Positions 52,435 through 60,979 of a stretch of DNA of 64,000 nt are shown one piece after another. Positions within the stretch are counted from its first letter, which is position 1, and each line of letters opens with the position of its first letter. The notes under the pieces were generated by a model. The model was given only the letters and a program-made list of their open reading frames with translations, was not told the DNA's origin and searched no databases. A program made the translations under genes and the position numbers. Source of the stretch: Ralstonia sp. RRA (lineage in GTDB: Bacteria > Pseudomonadota > Gammaproteobacteria > Burkholderiales > Burkholderiaceae); assembly GCF_037023145.1 (NCBI RefSeq), contig NZ_CP146091.1, forward strand, positions 3,534,001 through 3,598,000. The letters run 5' to 3'.

Positions 52435-53355
52435 ATGGCTGCACCCCTGATCTTCATCGACGGCGACCAAGGCACCACTGGCCTGCAGATTCATGAGCGC
52501 CTGCGCGGCCGCACAGATCTGCAACTGCTGACACTGCCGGCTGATGCCCGCAAAGATGCGCAACGCCGTGCCGAGGCCATCAACGCCTGCGATATCGCCA
52601 TCCTGTGTCTGCCGGATGCGGCCGCGCGCGAAGCGGTGGCGTCCATCGTCAACCCGGACGTACGCGTGATCGATGCCAGCTCCGCACATCGCACCACGCC
52701 GGGCTGGACGTATGGGTTTCCGGAGATGAGCGCGGGACAGGCGCAGCGTGTTGCAACGGCATCACGCGTGACGAACCCGGGCTGCTACCCGACCGGCGCG
52801 ATCGCGTTGCTGCGCCCGCTGGTGCAGGCGGGCCTGGTGCCGACGGACTACCCGATCAGCATCCACGCCGTGTCGGGCTACTCCGGCGGCGGGCGTGCGG
52901 CGGTGCAAGCCTACGAAGGCCTCGAGGCCGCCAACGCGCTGCCGTTCCAGGTGTACGGGCTTGGCCTGGCGCACAAGCACACGCCGGAAATCCAGCAGCA
53001 CGCCGGGCTCTCGCAGCGGCCGATGTTCGTGCCCGCGTATGGCGCGTATCGCCAGGGCATTGTGCTGACGGTGCCACTGGAATTGCGCCTGCTGGCGCCG
53101 GGCGTTGATGCGGCTGGGTTGCATGCGTGCCTGGCCGGTCACTACGCCGGGGCACAGCATGTGGAGGTGATGCCGCTGCAGGTGTCGTCCGCGTTGCCGC
53201 ATCTGGACCCGCAGGCACTCAACGGCACCAACGACATCCGCCTGGGCGTGTTCAGCAACGACCACGGTCAGATCCTGCTGACGGCGGTGTTCGACAACCT
53301 GGGCAAAGGTGCCTCAGGTGCAGCGGTGCAGAACCTGGAGCTCATGTTGGCCTGA
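52435..53355 (+). CDS. argC: N-acetyl-gamma-glutamyl-phosphate reductase (type 2)
   Basis: This 306-aa enzyme reduces N-acetylglutamyl phosphate to the semialdehyde with NADPH in arginine synthesis. It shows [40 protein letters not shown], the active-site Cys in [13 protein letters not shown] and a His in HKHTPEI. The short length and these motifs mark the type 2 ArgC found in beta-proteobacteria. ATG 52435 has GGAGG in front. Its partner is an unusual LysR neighbour rather than other arg genes. Confidence 0.93.
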   Translation: MAAPLIFIDGDQGTTGLQIHERLRGRTDLQLLTLPADARKDAQRRAEAINACDIAILCLPDAAAREAVASIVNPDVRVIDASSAHRTTPGWTYGFPEMSAGQAQRVATASRVTNPGCYPTGAIALLRPLVQAGLVPTDYPISIHAVSGYSGGGRAAVQAYEGLEAANALPFQVYGLGLAHKHTPEIQQHAGLSQRPMFVPAYGAYRQGIVLTVPLELRLLAPGVDAAGLHACLAGHYAGAQHVEVMPLQVSSALPHLDPQALNGTNDIRLGVFSNDHGQILLTAVFDNLGKGASGAAVQNLELMLA

Positions 53356-53514
53356 AGTTGAGGCGCGCGGGCGCCGGCAGGTAGTGGGAAATCGAATGAA
53401 TGGCATCGCAACATTTAATTGGTCGATCGTGGGCGACTTCGCTATCGTCAACGCCGCCCGCGTACGGAAGTGAACCGTGTCATGCGTCGGGACCAACCCA
53501 TTGCTGGATGCTTT

Positions 53515-54351
53515 ATGTCTAAGACCACGTATTACGCGCCGCATGGCGGCCACCCGCCGCAGACCGATCTGCTGACCGATCGCGCGATGTTCACCGAGGC
53601 GTACGCGGTGATCCCCAAGGGGGTGATGCGCGACATCGTCACGAGCTGGCTGCCGTTCTGGACGAACACGCGCCTGTGGGTGATCGCCCGCCCGCTGTCG
53701 GGGTTTGCGGAAACCTTCTCGCAGTACATCGTTGAAGTGAACCCGGGCGGCGGCAGCGACAAGCCCGAGCAGGACAAGAACGCCGAAGCCGTGCTGTTCG
53801 TCGTTGAAGGCGAAGCCGAGCTGACGCTGCAAGGCAAGAAGCACACGCTCAAGCCGGGCGGCTACGCATTCATTCCGCCGGGCGCGGACTGGACGCTGCA
53901 CAACGTGAGCGATGCGGCTGTGCGCTTCCACTGGATCCGCAAGCACTACCAGGTGGTCGATGGCATTCCGCTGCCGGAAGCCTTCGTGACCAACGAGCAG
54001 GACGTCGAGCCGATCCCGATGCCGGGCACCAACGGCGCTTGGGTGACGACGCGCTTTGTCGACATGAGCGACATGCGCCACGACATGCACGTGAATATCG
54101 TGACGTTCGAGCCGGGCGGCGTGATTCCGTTTGCCGAGACGCACGTCATGGAGCATGGCTTGTACGTGCTCGAAGGCAAGGCGGTCTATCGCCTGAACCA
54201 GGACTGGGTCGAGGTGGAAGCAGGCGACTTCATGTGGCTGCGCGCGTTCTGCCCGCAGGCCTGCTATTCGGGTGGCCCTGGCCGCTTCCGCTACCTGCTG
54301 TACAAGGATGTAAACCGTCACATGAACCTGTTGCTGAACCCGTCGCGCTAA
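53515..54351 (+). CDS. allE: (S)-ureidoglycine aminohydrolase
   Basis: This 278-aa bicupin converts (S)-ureidoglycine to (S)-ureidoglycolate and ammonia in allantoin breakdown. The two cupin halves are seen around PEQDKNAEAVLFVVEGEAEL and HVMEHGLYVLEGKAVYRL; the latter supplies metal ligands (ETHVMEHG). Length matches UGHase/YlbA/AllE. The other allantoin genes are not adjacent. ATG 53515 is used, since longer starts give non-conserved residues. A clear terminator follows. Confidence 0.88.
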   Translation: MSKTTYYAPHGGHPPQTDLLTDRAMFTEAYAVIPKGVMRDIVTSWLPFWTNTRLWVIARPLSGFAETFSQYIVEVNPGGGSDKPEQDKNAEAVLFVVEGEAELTLQGKKHTLKPGGYAFIPPGADWTLHNVSDAAVRFHWIRKHYQVVDGIPLPEAFVTNEQDVEPIPMPGTNGAWVTTRFVDMSDMRHDMHVNIVTFEPGGVIPFAETHVMEHGLYVLEGKAVYRLNQDWVEVEAGDFMWLRAFCPQACYSGGPGRFRYLLYKDVNRHMNLLLNPSR

Positions 54352-54374
54352 TCGCCGCGCAGGTCAGACGAAAA

Positions 54375-54405
54375 AGCCCGTCGGTATATGCCGACGGGCT
54401 TTTTT
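54375..54405. terminator. Bidirectional terminator
   Basis: AGCCCGTCGG (54375-54384) and CCGACGGGCT (54391-54400) pair around a 6-nt loop and are followed by five to six T residues, with an A-run on the left side. It serves the convergent allE and tam genes. Confidence 0.85.
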
Positions 54406-54422
54406 CATGGGGGCCGCAGTAC

Positions 54423-55202
54423 CTATTTGCGCGTCGCCACGATGAACAGGCGCGGGAACGGCAGCAGGACGGTGCCGTCCTCTTGCGCCGGATACGCCTG
54501 TGCGATCGCGTCACGATAGCGCGTGAGGAAGGCGCTGCGTTCGTCATCGTTCAGCGCGGCGAGGAACGGCCGCAGCCCCGTGCCCTTCAACCATTCCACC
54601 ACCGCATCCGCGCCACCACGCAGCGGGTGGTAGTACGTGGTGCGCCACACATCCACGCGTGTGCACAGCGGTGACAGCAGCGCGTAGTAATGGCGCGGGT
54701 CGAACCGCTCGGTCCGCTCTACCCCTTTGAGCTTTGCGGCCCACGGGCCGGCAGCGGCCACTTCGCGCATCAGGCGGTGCGTGGGTTCGTCCAGGTTGTC
54801 GGGCATCTGGATCGCAAGGTGGCCCCCCTGCGTCAGTTTGCCGATCAGCTTCGGCAGCAGCGTGTCGTGCGCGGGCAGCCACTGCAGCACGGCGTTCGCG
54901 AGGATCAGGTCGACCGCACCGGGTTCATCCCACGTGGCAATGTCAGCGACATCAAAGCGCACATCGGGCAGGCGCTTGCGGGCAGCGTCGATCATGTCGG
55001 CCGAGCTGTCGATCCCGTGGACTACCGCGCCGGGCACACGTGCCATCAACGCCTCGGTCGAGTTGCCCGGCCCGCAACCGATGTCGACGGCACTGTGGAT
55101 GGGCGTTTGCGGCACAGCGGCGAGCAAGTCCCGGGCGGGCCGTGTGCGCTCTTCTTCAAACTGAACGTATTGCTTCGCGCTCCAATCGTGTTGCGTTGTC
55201 AT
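54423..55202 (-). CDS. tam: Trans-aconitate 2-methyltransferase
   Basis: This 259-aa SAM-dependent enzyme methylates trans-aconitate. The SAM loop is VDIGCGPGNSTEAL, followed by GIDSSADMI and LILANAVLQWLPAHD, and the Tam-specific HDWSAKQYVQFEEERTRPARDLL starts the chain. Length equals the E. coli enzyme. ATG 55202 with AAGGAG upstream is preferred to the GTG just before it. It is divergent from a LysR gene. Confidence 0.92.
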   Translation of the reverse strand: MTTQHDWSAKQYVQFEEERTRPARDLLAAVPQTPIHSAVDIGCGPGNSTEALMARVPGAVVHGIDSSADMIDAARKRLPDVRFDVADIATWDEPGAVDLILANAVLQWLPAHDTLLPKLIGKLTQGGHLAIQMPDNLDEPTHRLMREVAAAGPWAAKLKGVERTERFDPRHYYALLSPLCTRVDVWRTTYYHPLRGGADAVVEWLKGTGLRPFLAALNDDERSAFLTRYRDAIAQAYPAQEDGTVLLPFPRLFIVATRK

Positions 55203-55269
55203 CACGGTTCTCCTTGCCGGGGTTGTGATCGATTGGCTGCATTCTGTGGTTTCCCGCTGGATCAGTAAA

Positions 55270-55296
55270 ATGAATTCATTGTTCTCATTGATTCAT
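55270..55296. promoter_or_regulatory. Possible LysR operator between tam and LysR
   Basis: ATGAAT (55270-55275) and ATTCAT (55291-55296) form an inverted repeat with 15 intervening bases, overlapping a shorter TGAATTCA palindrome, just before the LysR start at 55304. Confidence 0.45.
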
Positions 55297-55303
55297 TTAT
55301 CTG

Positions 55304-56203
55304 ATGAAGATCGATACGCTCGGTGTGCAGGCATTCGTGGCGATTGCGGAGTGTGGCAGCTTTACGCAGGCCGCCGACACGCTCCACGTGACGCAGACGG
55401 CGATCACGCAACGGCTGCGCAAGCTGGAGGCCTTCCTTGGCGTTGCGCTGATTGAGCGCACGACACGCCGGACGGAACTCACGGAAATCGGCCAGCGCTT
55501 TCTGCCGCAGGCGCGCCGGTTGTTGAACGAGCTGTCTGACGCGCTGACGGAAATTCGCGAGACCGGCCTGAGCCAGCGTGGAGACATCACGATTGCCTGC
55601 GTGCCGACGGTGGGCGTGCAGTATCTGCCGCGCATCCTGCGGGCGTTCTCTGCGCACCGGCCGCACGATCGCGTGAAGATTCTCGATCATGCCTCTGCAT
55701 CGGTGTTGCAGGCGGTGCTGCGTCGTGAGGCGGAGTTCGGCATCAGCATTGCGGGCGATCAGCATCCTGAACTCACCAGCGTGCCGCTTACGAGCGACCC
55801 CTACGTGCTGATCTGCCGCGACGATCATCCGCTTGCGAAGCGACGGCGCATCCGCTGGGAGGCACTGCAACCGCATCCGCTGATCTTTGCCGGCGAGGTG
55901 AGCGGCAACCGCAGCCTGCTTGAGGGTGCACTCAAGAACAGCGGTGTGACACTGCATTCGTTCTACGAAGTCCAGCGCAGCTCCACAGCGCTGGGGCTCG
56001 TGGCCGAAGGGCTGGGTGCGGCGGTGGTGCCACGGCTCGCGATCCAGAAGAACGCGTACCCGATGATCCGGACGATTGAGCTGGTCGAGCCGCAGGTCTC
56101 GCGCACGCTGGTGCTCGTGACGCGCAGGGCGGCGCAGTTGTCGCCGGCGGCGCGTGCGCTCTACGAGATGATCGTCGAGGAAGGCGCGACGCTGGCGCGT
56201 TGA
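55304..56203 (+). CDS. LysR family regulator, divergent from tam
   Basis: This 299-aa protein has a winged helix at residues 3-62 (GSFTQAADTLHVTQTAITQRLRKLE) and a substrate-binding-like domain. Its place suggests control of the divergent tam gene. The C-terminus is complete. Confidence 0.9.
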   Translation: MKIDTLGVQAFVAIAECGSFTQAADTLHVTQTAITQRLRKLEAFLGVALIERTTRRTELTEIGQRFLPQARRLLNELSDALTEIRETGLSQRGDITIACVPTVGVQYLPRILRAFSAHRPHDRVKILDHASASVLQAVLRREAEFGISIAGDQHPELTSVPLTSDPYVLICRDDHPLAKRRRIRWEALQPHPLIFAGEVSGNRSLLEGALKNSGVTLHSFYEVQRSSTALGLVAEGLGAAVVPRLAIQKNAYPMIRTIELVEPQVSRTLVLVTRRAAQLSPAARALYEMIVEEGATLAR

Positions 56204-56267
56204 TGTGGGATGACGGACGAGAAGGGCCACCGGCATGGGTGTGCCCTTCCTACGTCGGCAGCACGGC

Positions 56268-56639
56268 TCATGCGCGTGCGCCTTGCGGGGTGCTGGGGTA
56301 GGTGGAATCACGGTTCCATGCAAGCGCACCCTGTGTGCCGGCGCGCTGCTGGTCGGCGCCTTGCGCGTACGGATCGAAGCGGTCGCGCCTCCACGACAGA
56401 TAGCCGTAGGTATCGGCCTGGCGATCCGCGCCTTGCGTGAACGGATCCGCCTTGTCCTGCTTCTGCCCTTGCGTGTAGGCGTCCACCTTGTCCAGGCGGC
56501 TCTGTCCTTGGGTATAGGGGTCGAAGCTGCGGGCGGCTGCAGCGGGTTGCGCCGCAAACAGGGCGGCGGAGGCCGTCAGCGTGGCCAGCAAGGCGAGTGA
56601 CAGACGGCGGGTGCGTGCGAAGGAACGGGTGGTGTGCAT
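56268..56639 (-). CDS. Exported protein with YTQG repeats
   Basis: This 123-aa protein starts at ATG 56639 after GAGGAG. A signal peptide (about 1-36) is followed by a polar mature chain with repeated short units ending in Tyr/Phe-Thr/Ala-Gln-Gly: DPYTQG, DAYTQG, DPFTQG, DPYAQG, and a related GTQG. The spacing is 13-30 residues and Asp and Lys dominate between them. I know no family. It lies downstream of rcnA's end and is transcribed in the same direction, with an independent promoter region. Confidence 0.7.
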   Translation of the reverse strand: MHTTRSFARTRRLSLALLATLTASAALFAAQPAAAARSFDPYTQGQSRLDKVDAYTQGQKQDKADPFTQGADRQADTYGYLSWRRDRFDPYAQGADQQRAGTQGALAWNRDSTYPSTPQGARA

Positions 56640-56880
56640 GGTGAACTCCTCATGATTGAGCGTGCGCCATCTGTGGATGGCAGTCCGACGGATCGTTACC
56701 GGATGGCATCGACCTCCCCTGTTGGTCGCGGCATCAGAGCAAACCTGACACGGCTTGCACGAGAAATCTTTTGCACCAACCGGTATGCACAGATACGCAG
56801 GCCATGCCGCAGTGGATGCAGCATCGGTCAAACGTGCGCGTAACCCCACACACGCCCCGCGCACGCCCCACACGCGGCGC

Positions 56881-58008
56881 TCACGTCAGCTGCATCACCC
56901 CTTGCATCCCCTGCCAGCCCACGTACAGGCCGACAAGCGCGATCAGCCCACCCGAGAAGTACGGCGCCTTGCGCGCGAACTCACCAAAACCGCTCCAGCG
57001 CCGTGACACGTGCTTCACGCTCAGCGCCGCGAGCGCGCCCGAGGCGACCATCGTCAACGCCAGACCGATGCTGAAACACAGCACCAGCGCCGCGCCCAGG
57101 GTGATCTGCTTGAGCTGCAGGCACAGCAGCAGCACCGTGATGGATGCCGGGCATGGCACCAGCCCGCCAGTCAGGCCGAATATGATGATCTGGCCGGTCG
57201 TCACCTCGCGGTTGGCAAAGCGGCGGCGGATGTCGTTGGCGTGCGCGCGCTCGTGCGCGTCTTCGTAGCCGCCGGAAGACACGTCCAGCCCGCCGTGGTC
57301 ATGCGCAGCATGTGCGTGGTCGTGCTCGATGAAGTCGACGTCGTAGTCGTGCCGGTGGTGCGCGTGCCCGAGTGACAGGCGGGCCGTGAAAGCATGCGGT
57401 TCGGGAATGGTCTGCTCCGATTCGAGAAAACCATCGCGCTGCACAAAACTGAAGGCTTGCCGGGTGCCATCGGGCCGCTCGGTCACCACGTCCACCTGGT
57501 CGGCTGACCACGCGTGGCCGTGTGTGCCGTGATGTGCATCTTCCTGCACCAGCCGGAAGCGCGGCGGTACACCGTCTTCGAACACTTCCAGCCGGACGGT
57601 ACCGTGGCCGGTATCGATGCGCTTGATCTCGTCGTGATCATGATCGTGGTGATGGTCATGCGATGCGCGGGCGCTGCGCCACGTGCGCCACATCATCCAA
57701 CCCGCCACGACGACGATCAGCACGGCGGAGGCCACCTGGAAATACGGCTCCGTCGCCTCCGGATTCCAGTTGCGGCCAAAGTACAGCCCCGCCATGGCCA
57801 CTGCCCACACCACCGCGGTGTGCGACACGGTGGCCGACAACCCCAGCAGCACCGCTTGCGAGAGTGTGCCCCGGATGGCGACGATAAACGCCGCCATCAT
57901 CGTCTTGGAGTGCCCCGGCTCCAGACCATGCAATGCGCCCAGCAGAATGGCGCTGGGGACGAACAGCCAGGCATTGCCTTGCTGCAGGAGGGTGGCGAAC
58001 GCGGTCAT
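56881..58008 (-). CDS. rcnA: Nickel/cobalt efflux protein RcnA (NicO family)
   Basis: This 375-aa membrane protein has six helices. LLGALHGLEPGHSKTMMAAF is the conserved first motif and LTGGLVPCPASITVLLLCL the second; between them is a long loop very rich in His and Asp (HDHHHDHDHDE and further HxH runs), the presumed metal-binding region. It exports Ni and Co. It is divergent from rcnR across a 102-bp region with the RcnR operator. Confidence 0.93.
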   Translation of the reverse strand: MTAFATLLQQGNAWLFVPSAILLGALHGLEPGHSKTMMAAFIVAIRGTLSQAVLLGLSATVSHTAVVWAVAMAGLYFGRNWNPEATEPYFQVASAVLIVVVAGWMMWRTWRSARASHDHHHDHDHDEIKRIDTGHGTVRLEVFEDGVPPRFRLVQEDAHHGTHGHAWSADQVDVVTERPDGTRQAFSFVQRDGFLESEQTIPEPHAFTARLSLGHAHHRHDYDVDFIEHDHAHAAHDHGGLDVSSGGYEDAHERAHANDIRRRFANREVTTGQIIIFGLTGGLVPCPASITVLLLCLQLKQITLGAALVLCFSIGLALTMVASGALAALSVKHVSRRWSGFGEFARKAPYFSGGLIALVGLYVGWQGMQGVMQLT

Positions 58009-58046
58009 GGATCGATAGCCGGTGGTGAACTCAGGAGAGCGAACTA

Positions 58047-58061
58047 TACTCCCCCCTAGTA
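58047..58061. promoter_or_regulatory. RcnR operator (TACT-C6-N-AGTA)
   Basis: TACTCCCCCCTAGTA (58047-58061) is the reverse-strand form of the known RcnR site TACT-G6-N-AGTA. It lies between the divergent rcnA (58008) and rcnR (58111) starts, where DNA-bound RcnR would block both. Confidence 0.88.
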
Positions 58062-58110
58062 TATTGATGCTACCCTCTCACGTCCTTCACCCACCTCAAT
58101 CTTCCGACTC

Positions 58111-58383
58111 ATGGCCCATACCATCCGCGACAAAGCCAAGCTGCTGGCGCGTGTGCGGCGCATCCAGGGGCAGGCGACTGCACTGGAAAAACAACTCGGC
58201 GAAGAGGGGGATTGCACGGCCATCCTGCAGCAGATCGCAGCCATTCGCGGTGCGGTCAACGGGCTGATGGCGGCGGTTCTCGAGGGCCACCTGATGGATC
58301 ACGTGGTCAAGGAGCCGACCGAGGCGCAGCGTCAGGAGGACTTCGACGCCGTGATGCAGGTGATCAAGTCCTACCTGAAGTAA
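58111..58383 (+). CDS. rcnR: Ni/Co-sensing repressor RcnR (CsoR/FrmR family)
   Basis: This 90-aa all-helical repressor shows all four RcnR metal ligands: His3 (MAHTIRDK), Cys35 (EEGDC), His60 and His64 (EGHLMDHV). His64 sets it apart from the formaldehyde sensor FrmR, where that site is Glu. Metal binding releases DNA and allows rcnA expression. It is divergent from rcnA. Confidence 0.93.
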   Translation: MAHTIRDKAKLLARVRRIQGQATALEKQLGEEGDCTAILQQIAAIRGAVNGLMAAVLEGHLMDHVVKEPTEAQRQEDFDAVMQVIKSYLK

Positions 58384-58408
58384 GACGACGTTCTCCCGTT
58401 CCCCACCC

Positions 58409-58810
58409 ATGACAACGCAAGCTGAACGCAACCTCCAGCACGCGCACGCCCTGCTCGACTGGAACCGCGCGCATCTGCGGCACGACACGGTGCTCACCGA
58501 GGCCGTCATTGCTGAACGCTTTGCACCGCAGTTCACCGTGTTCGCAAACGGGCGGCATTACGATGCCAACTACGTGAACTACAAGACGTTTCTCGATGGC
58601 TTCAAGCACGCCATCGCCTCGATCGACTACAAGGTGACGCAGACCGTAGCGGACGCCGCCGGCGTGGTGCTCGGCATGCGCGCATCGGTCACGCGCACCC
58701 ACGGTGCGGTCGACCAGTTCGAAGCCATGCTTCTGCTGCGCTTTGACGACGCAGGCAAGGTCAGCCTGTGGCACGAGGTGTATCTGCAGTCGCCCCACGC
58801 GGCGGGCTGA
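58409..58810 (+). CDS. SnoaL-like/NTF2-fold protein
   Basis: This 133-aa protein has the small alpha+beta barrel pattern of SnoaL/NTF2 proteins: an N-terminal helix, then AERFAPQFTVFANGR, FLDGFKHAIASIDYKV and late strands FEAMLLLRFDDAGKVSLWHEVYL. The reaction, if any, is unknown. It begins 25 bases after rcnR and may be co-transcribed with it. Confidence 0.7.
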   Translation: MTTQAERNLQHAHALLDWNRAHLRHDTVLTEAVIAERFAPQFTVFANGRHYDANYVNYKTFLDGFKHAIASIDYKVTQTVADAAGVVLGMRASVTRTHGAVDQFEAMLLLRFDDAGKVSLWHEVYLQSPHAAG

Positions 58811-59167
58811 CTCTGCGCGAAGGCCGCATGTCACTTGCGTGGTGCGGCCAACCTCGCTAACCTGCTGCAACGCCTTCGGCAAATTCCGATTCTTCGCATC
58901 CATGTCCCGACTTCACGCCACCTTCTTCGCTGCCGGCCAACGCGCCCGCATGGAAGACGTGTGCGTGCAGCCAGGGCCCTTCCCGCCTCCTGTCGTCTCG
59001 TCGGGCTACGACGTGATCGGCGCACAGCCGCCGCCACCTCTGCCCGCTCTCGGCTGACTTCCAGCCGCTTCGTTTCCGGTTGACCTGATCCAGGCTCGGG
59101 CTTGAACCCGAGGCAGGCGCACGCCTGCGCGCCGGAACCCGACATTCCTTTTCGACAGGTGAGTGGT
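58811..59167. other. 357-bp intergenic region, no supported gene
   Basis: A 51-codon open frame at 58902-59057 is Pro-rich at its end and lacks a clear ribosome site, so I do not call it. The last bases carry AGGTGAG, the ribosome site of the next gene. Confidence 0.4.
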
Positions 59168-60031
59168 ATGCCTTCAATGCAAGCCGCGCTGGCAGGGTCC
59201 GGCGCGACGGTGTTATTCGTGCTGCTGTGGAGCAGCGGTGCAATCTTTGCGGAGATCGGGGTGCAGCATGTCCCGGCGTTCGCGTTTCTGGTGGGGCGGT
59301 TCGCGCTGGCCTCGCTGGTGCTGGCGGGGCTGGGCGTTTGGCGCGGGCGGTGGTGGCCTGCGCCGGGCACACGGTGGCAGGTCGCGGGCACCGGTGCGCT
59401 GCTGACCGGTGGCTATGCGATCTGCTATCTGCTGTCGCTTGACCGTGGGCTGACGCCGGGGCTGCTGGCTACGTTGCTCGGTGTGCAGCCGTTGCTGACG
59501 CTGTTGGCAACGGAGCGCGCTTGGTCTGCGCGACGCATGGCGGGGCTCGTGCTGGCACTGGGCGGGCTCGCGCTTGTCGTGGGTTGTGCCAACGCGCAGC
59601 AGGTGCCGATGGCGGGCCTCGGCTACGCGCTGGCGTCGCTGGCCAGCATGACGGTGGGAGCGATCTGGCAGAAGCGCCTGGGCCAGGCACCTATCGATGT
59701 GCTGTCGTTGCAGAACGCGGTGAGTCTGGTGCTGTGCGCGGTTTTCCTGCTCGCGCAGCCGATGCCCAGCGCCTTCGTACCCAGCATGCCCGGCATCGTC
59801 GCCTTACTGTGGATGGGCGTGGTCATGTCAGTGGGGGCGCAACTGCTGTTCTACCGACTCATGCAGCGCGGCAACCTTGTCAACGTGACGAGCCTGTTCT
59901 ACCTCGTGCCAGTGGTAACGGCGCTGCTTGACGATGTGGTGCTGGGCCATCGTCTTGCATTGGTGGCGATGATGGGCATGGGGATGATTCTCCTGGGGTT
60001 GGCGGTGGTGTTTCGCGCCGCGCGCCGGTAA
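59168..60031 (+). CDS. EamA/DMT superfamily transporter
   Basis: This 287-aa protein has about 10 helices in two EamA repeats: LFVLLWSSGAIFAEIGVQHV begins the first and GYALASLASMTVGAIWQKRL the second. The family exports amino acids or other metabolites. ATG 59168 was chosen because AGGTGAG precedes it; the longer frame adds a polar tail. It is convergent with the CPBP gene across a shared terminator. Confidence 0.85.
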   Translation: MPSMQAALAGSGATVLFVLLWSSGAIFAEIGVQHVPAFAFLVGRFALASLVLAGLGVWRGRWWPAPGTRWQVAGTGALLTGGYAICYLLSLDRGLTPGLLATLLGVQPLLTLLATERAWSARRMAGLVLALGGLALVVGCANAQQVPMAGLGYALASLASMTVGAIWQKRLGQAPIDVLSLQNAVSLVLCAVFLLAQPMPSAFVPSMPGIVALLWMGVVMSVGAQLLFYRLMQRGNLVNVTSLFYLVPVVTALLDDVVLGHRLALVAMMGMGMILLGLAVVFRAARR

Positions 60032-60042
60032 CCATGCCAAAG

Positions 60043-60067
60043 CGGGCCGCTCGCAGTGGGCGGCCCG
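60043..60067. terminator. Hairpin between convergent genes
   Basis: CGGGCCG (60043-60049) pairs with CGGCCCG (60061-60067) just after the EamA stop and at the end of the CPBP gene. No T-run is present. Confidence 0.5.
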
Positions 60068-60892
60068 TTAGGCTTGTGGCTCTGCGCCTGATGCGGCACG
60101 GGGTGCGATGAGCTTGTAGAGCAGCCACGCACCCGCGCCGCCGCTGAGGACGGCAAACACAGTCCACGGCAGCGAAAGGTCAGACGTCGCAGACCACTCA
60201 TTGGGCGCGTATTGGTAGGCGAGGATGGTGCAACCCGTGTTGTAGAACCCGTGAACGAGGATGCATGGCAGCAGCGAGCGCGTGCGCTCATAAAGCTTGC
60301 CCAGCAGCAAGCCAGTCACGAACGCGCCGACAAACTGATACACGTTCAGATGCGCCAGCCCGAACACCGCCGCCGAATGCACGATGGCGACGCCAGACGG
60401 GTACTGCTGCAGAAAGCTGCGCAGGATGATGCCGCGGAACAGCATCTCTTCGACGATGGGGGCAATCAGGCATACCAACACGATCGCGCCCAGCCCACCG
60501 GTGCTCATCTCCCGAAACATGTCGATCATCGACTGGCTCATTGGGAAGAAGTGCACCACGACGATCTGGATCAGCGTTTCGACCAGCAGCAGCCCCGGCG
60601 TCAGCAGCAGGATGGGTACGGAAAACAATCCGAGCGCGGCCTTCCATGAGCTTGTGCTTTCATGAAAGAGATCGCGGTAGGTTCGCTTGGCGTGATGCAG
60701 CAGGACGGTGAACACGAGCCCGCAGGCCAGCACCCGTCCGATACTCTGAATGCTGATGCGCTCAAGTCCGGCGTCTCGGCCGAACTTCCAGATGAGCGCG
60801 TCCATGAAGTACTCCGTGAAATAGAGCACGAGAAGAATGCAGAACGCTTCCAGCAGATTCGGAAAGTGATAGCGGTGCTGTGTAGGCGGCAT
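60068..60892 (-). CDS. CPBP family intramembrane metalloprotease
   Basis: This 274-aa protein has about eight helices and the ABI/CPBP motifs EEMLFRG (EExxxR), FGLAHLN (FxxxH) and a later HGFYNTG. These supply the Glu and His residues of the active site, as in Rce1-type proteases. ATG 60892 is preferred to an upstream in-frame start. Targets are unknown. Confidence 0.85.
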   Translation of the reverse strand: MPPTQHRYHFPNLLEAFCILLVLYFTEYFMDALIWKFGRDAGLERISIQSIGRVLACGLVFTVLLHHAKRTYRDLFHESTSSWKAALGLFSVPILLLTPGLLLVETLIQIVVVHFFPMSQSMIDMFREMSTGGLGAIVLVCLIAPIVEEMLFRGIILRSFLQQYPSGVAIVHSAAVFGLAHLNVYQFVGAFVTGLLLGKLYERTRSLLPCILVHGFYNTGCTILAYQYAPNEWSATSDLSLPWTVFAVLSGGAGAWLLYKLIAPRAASGAEPQA

Positions 60893-60979
60893 CTGGGCGA
60901 CGGAGTAGACGGCAGGCTGAGAAGCTGCCGATCTTCGCACGAGGTGCCCGCCTTGGCCGGACTGCCGAAGTGGGGTGTG

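Noticed and set aside
58902..59057. 51-codon frame before the EamA gene
   Set aside because: It has no clear ribosome site, a Pro-rich end and no recognisable pattern.
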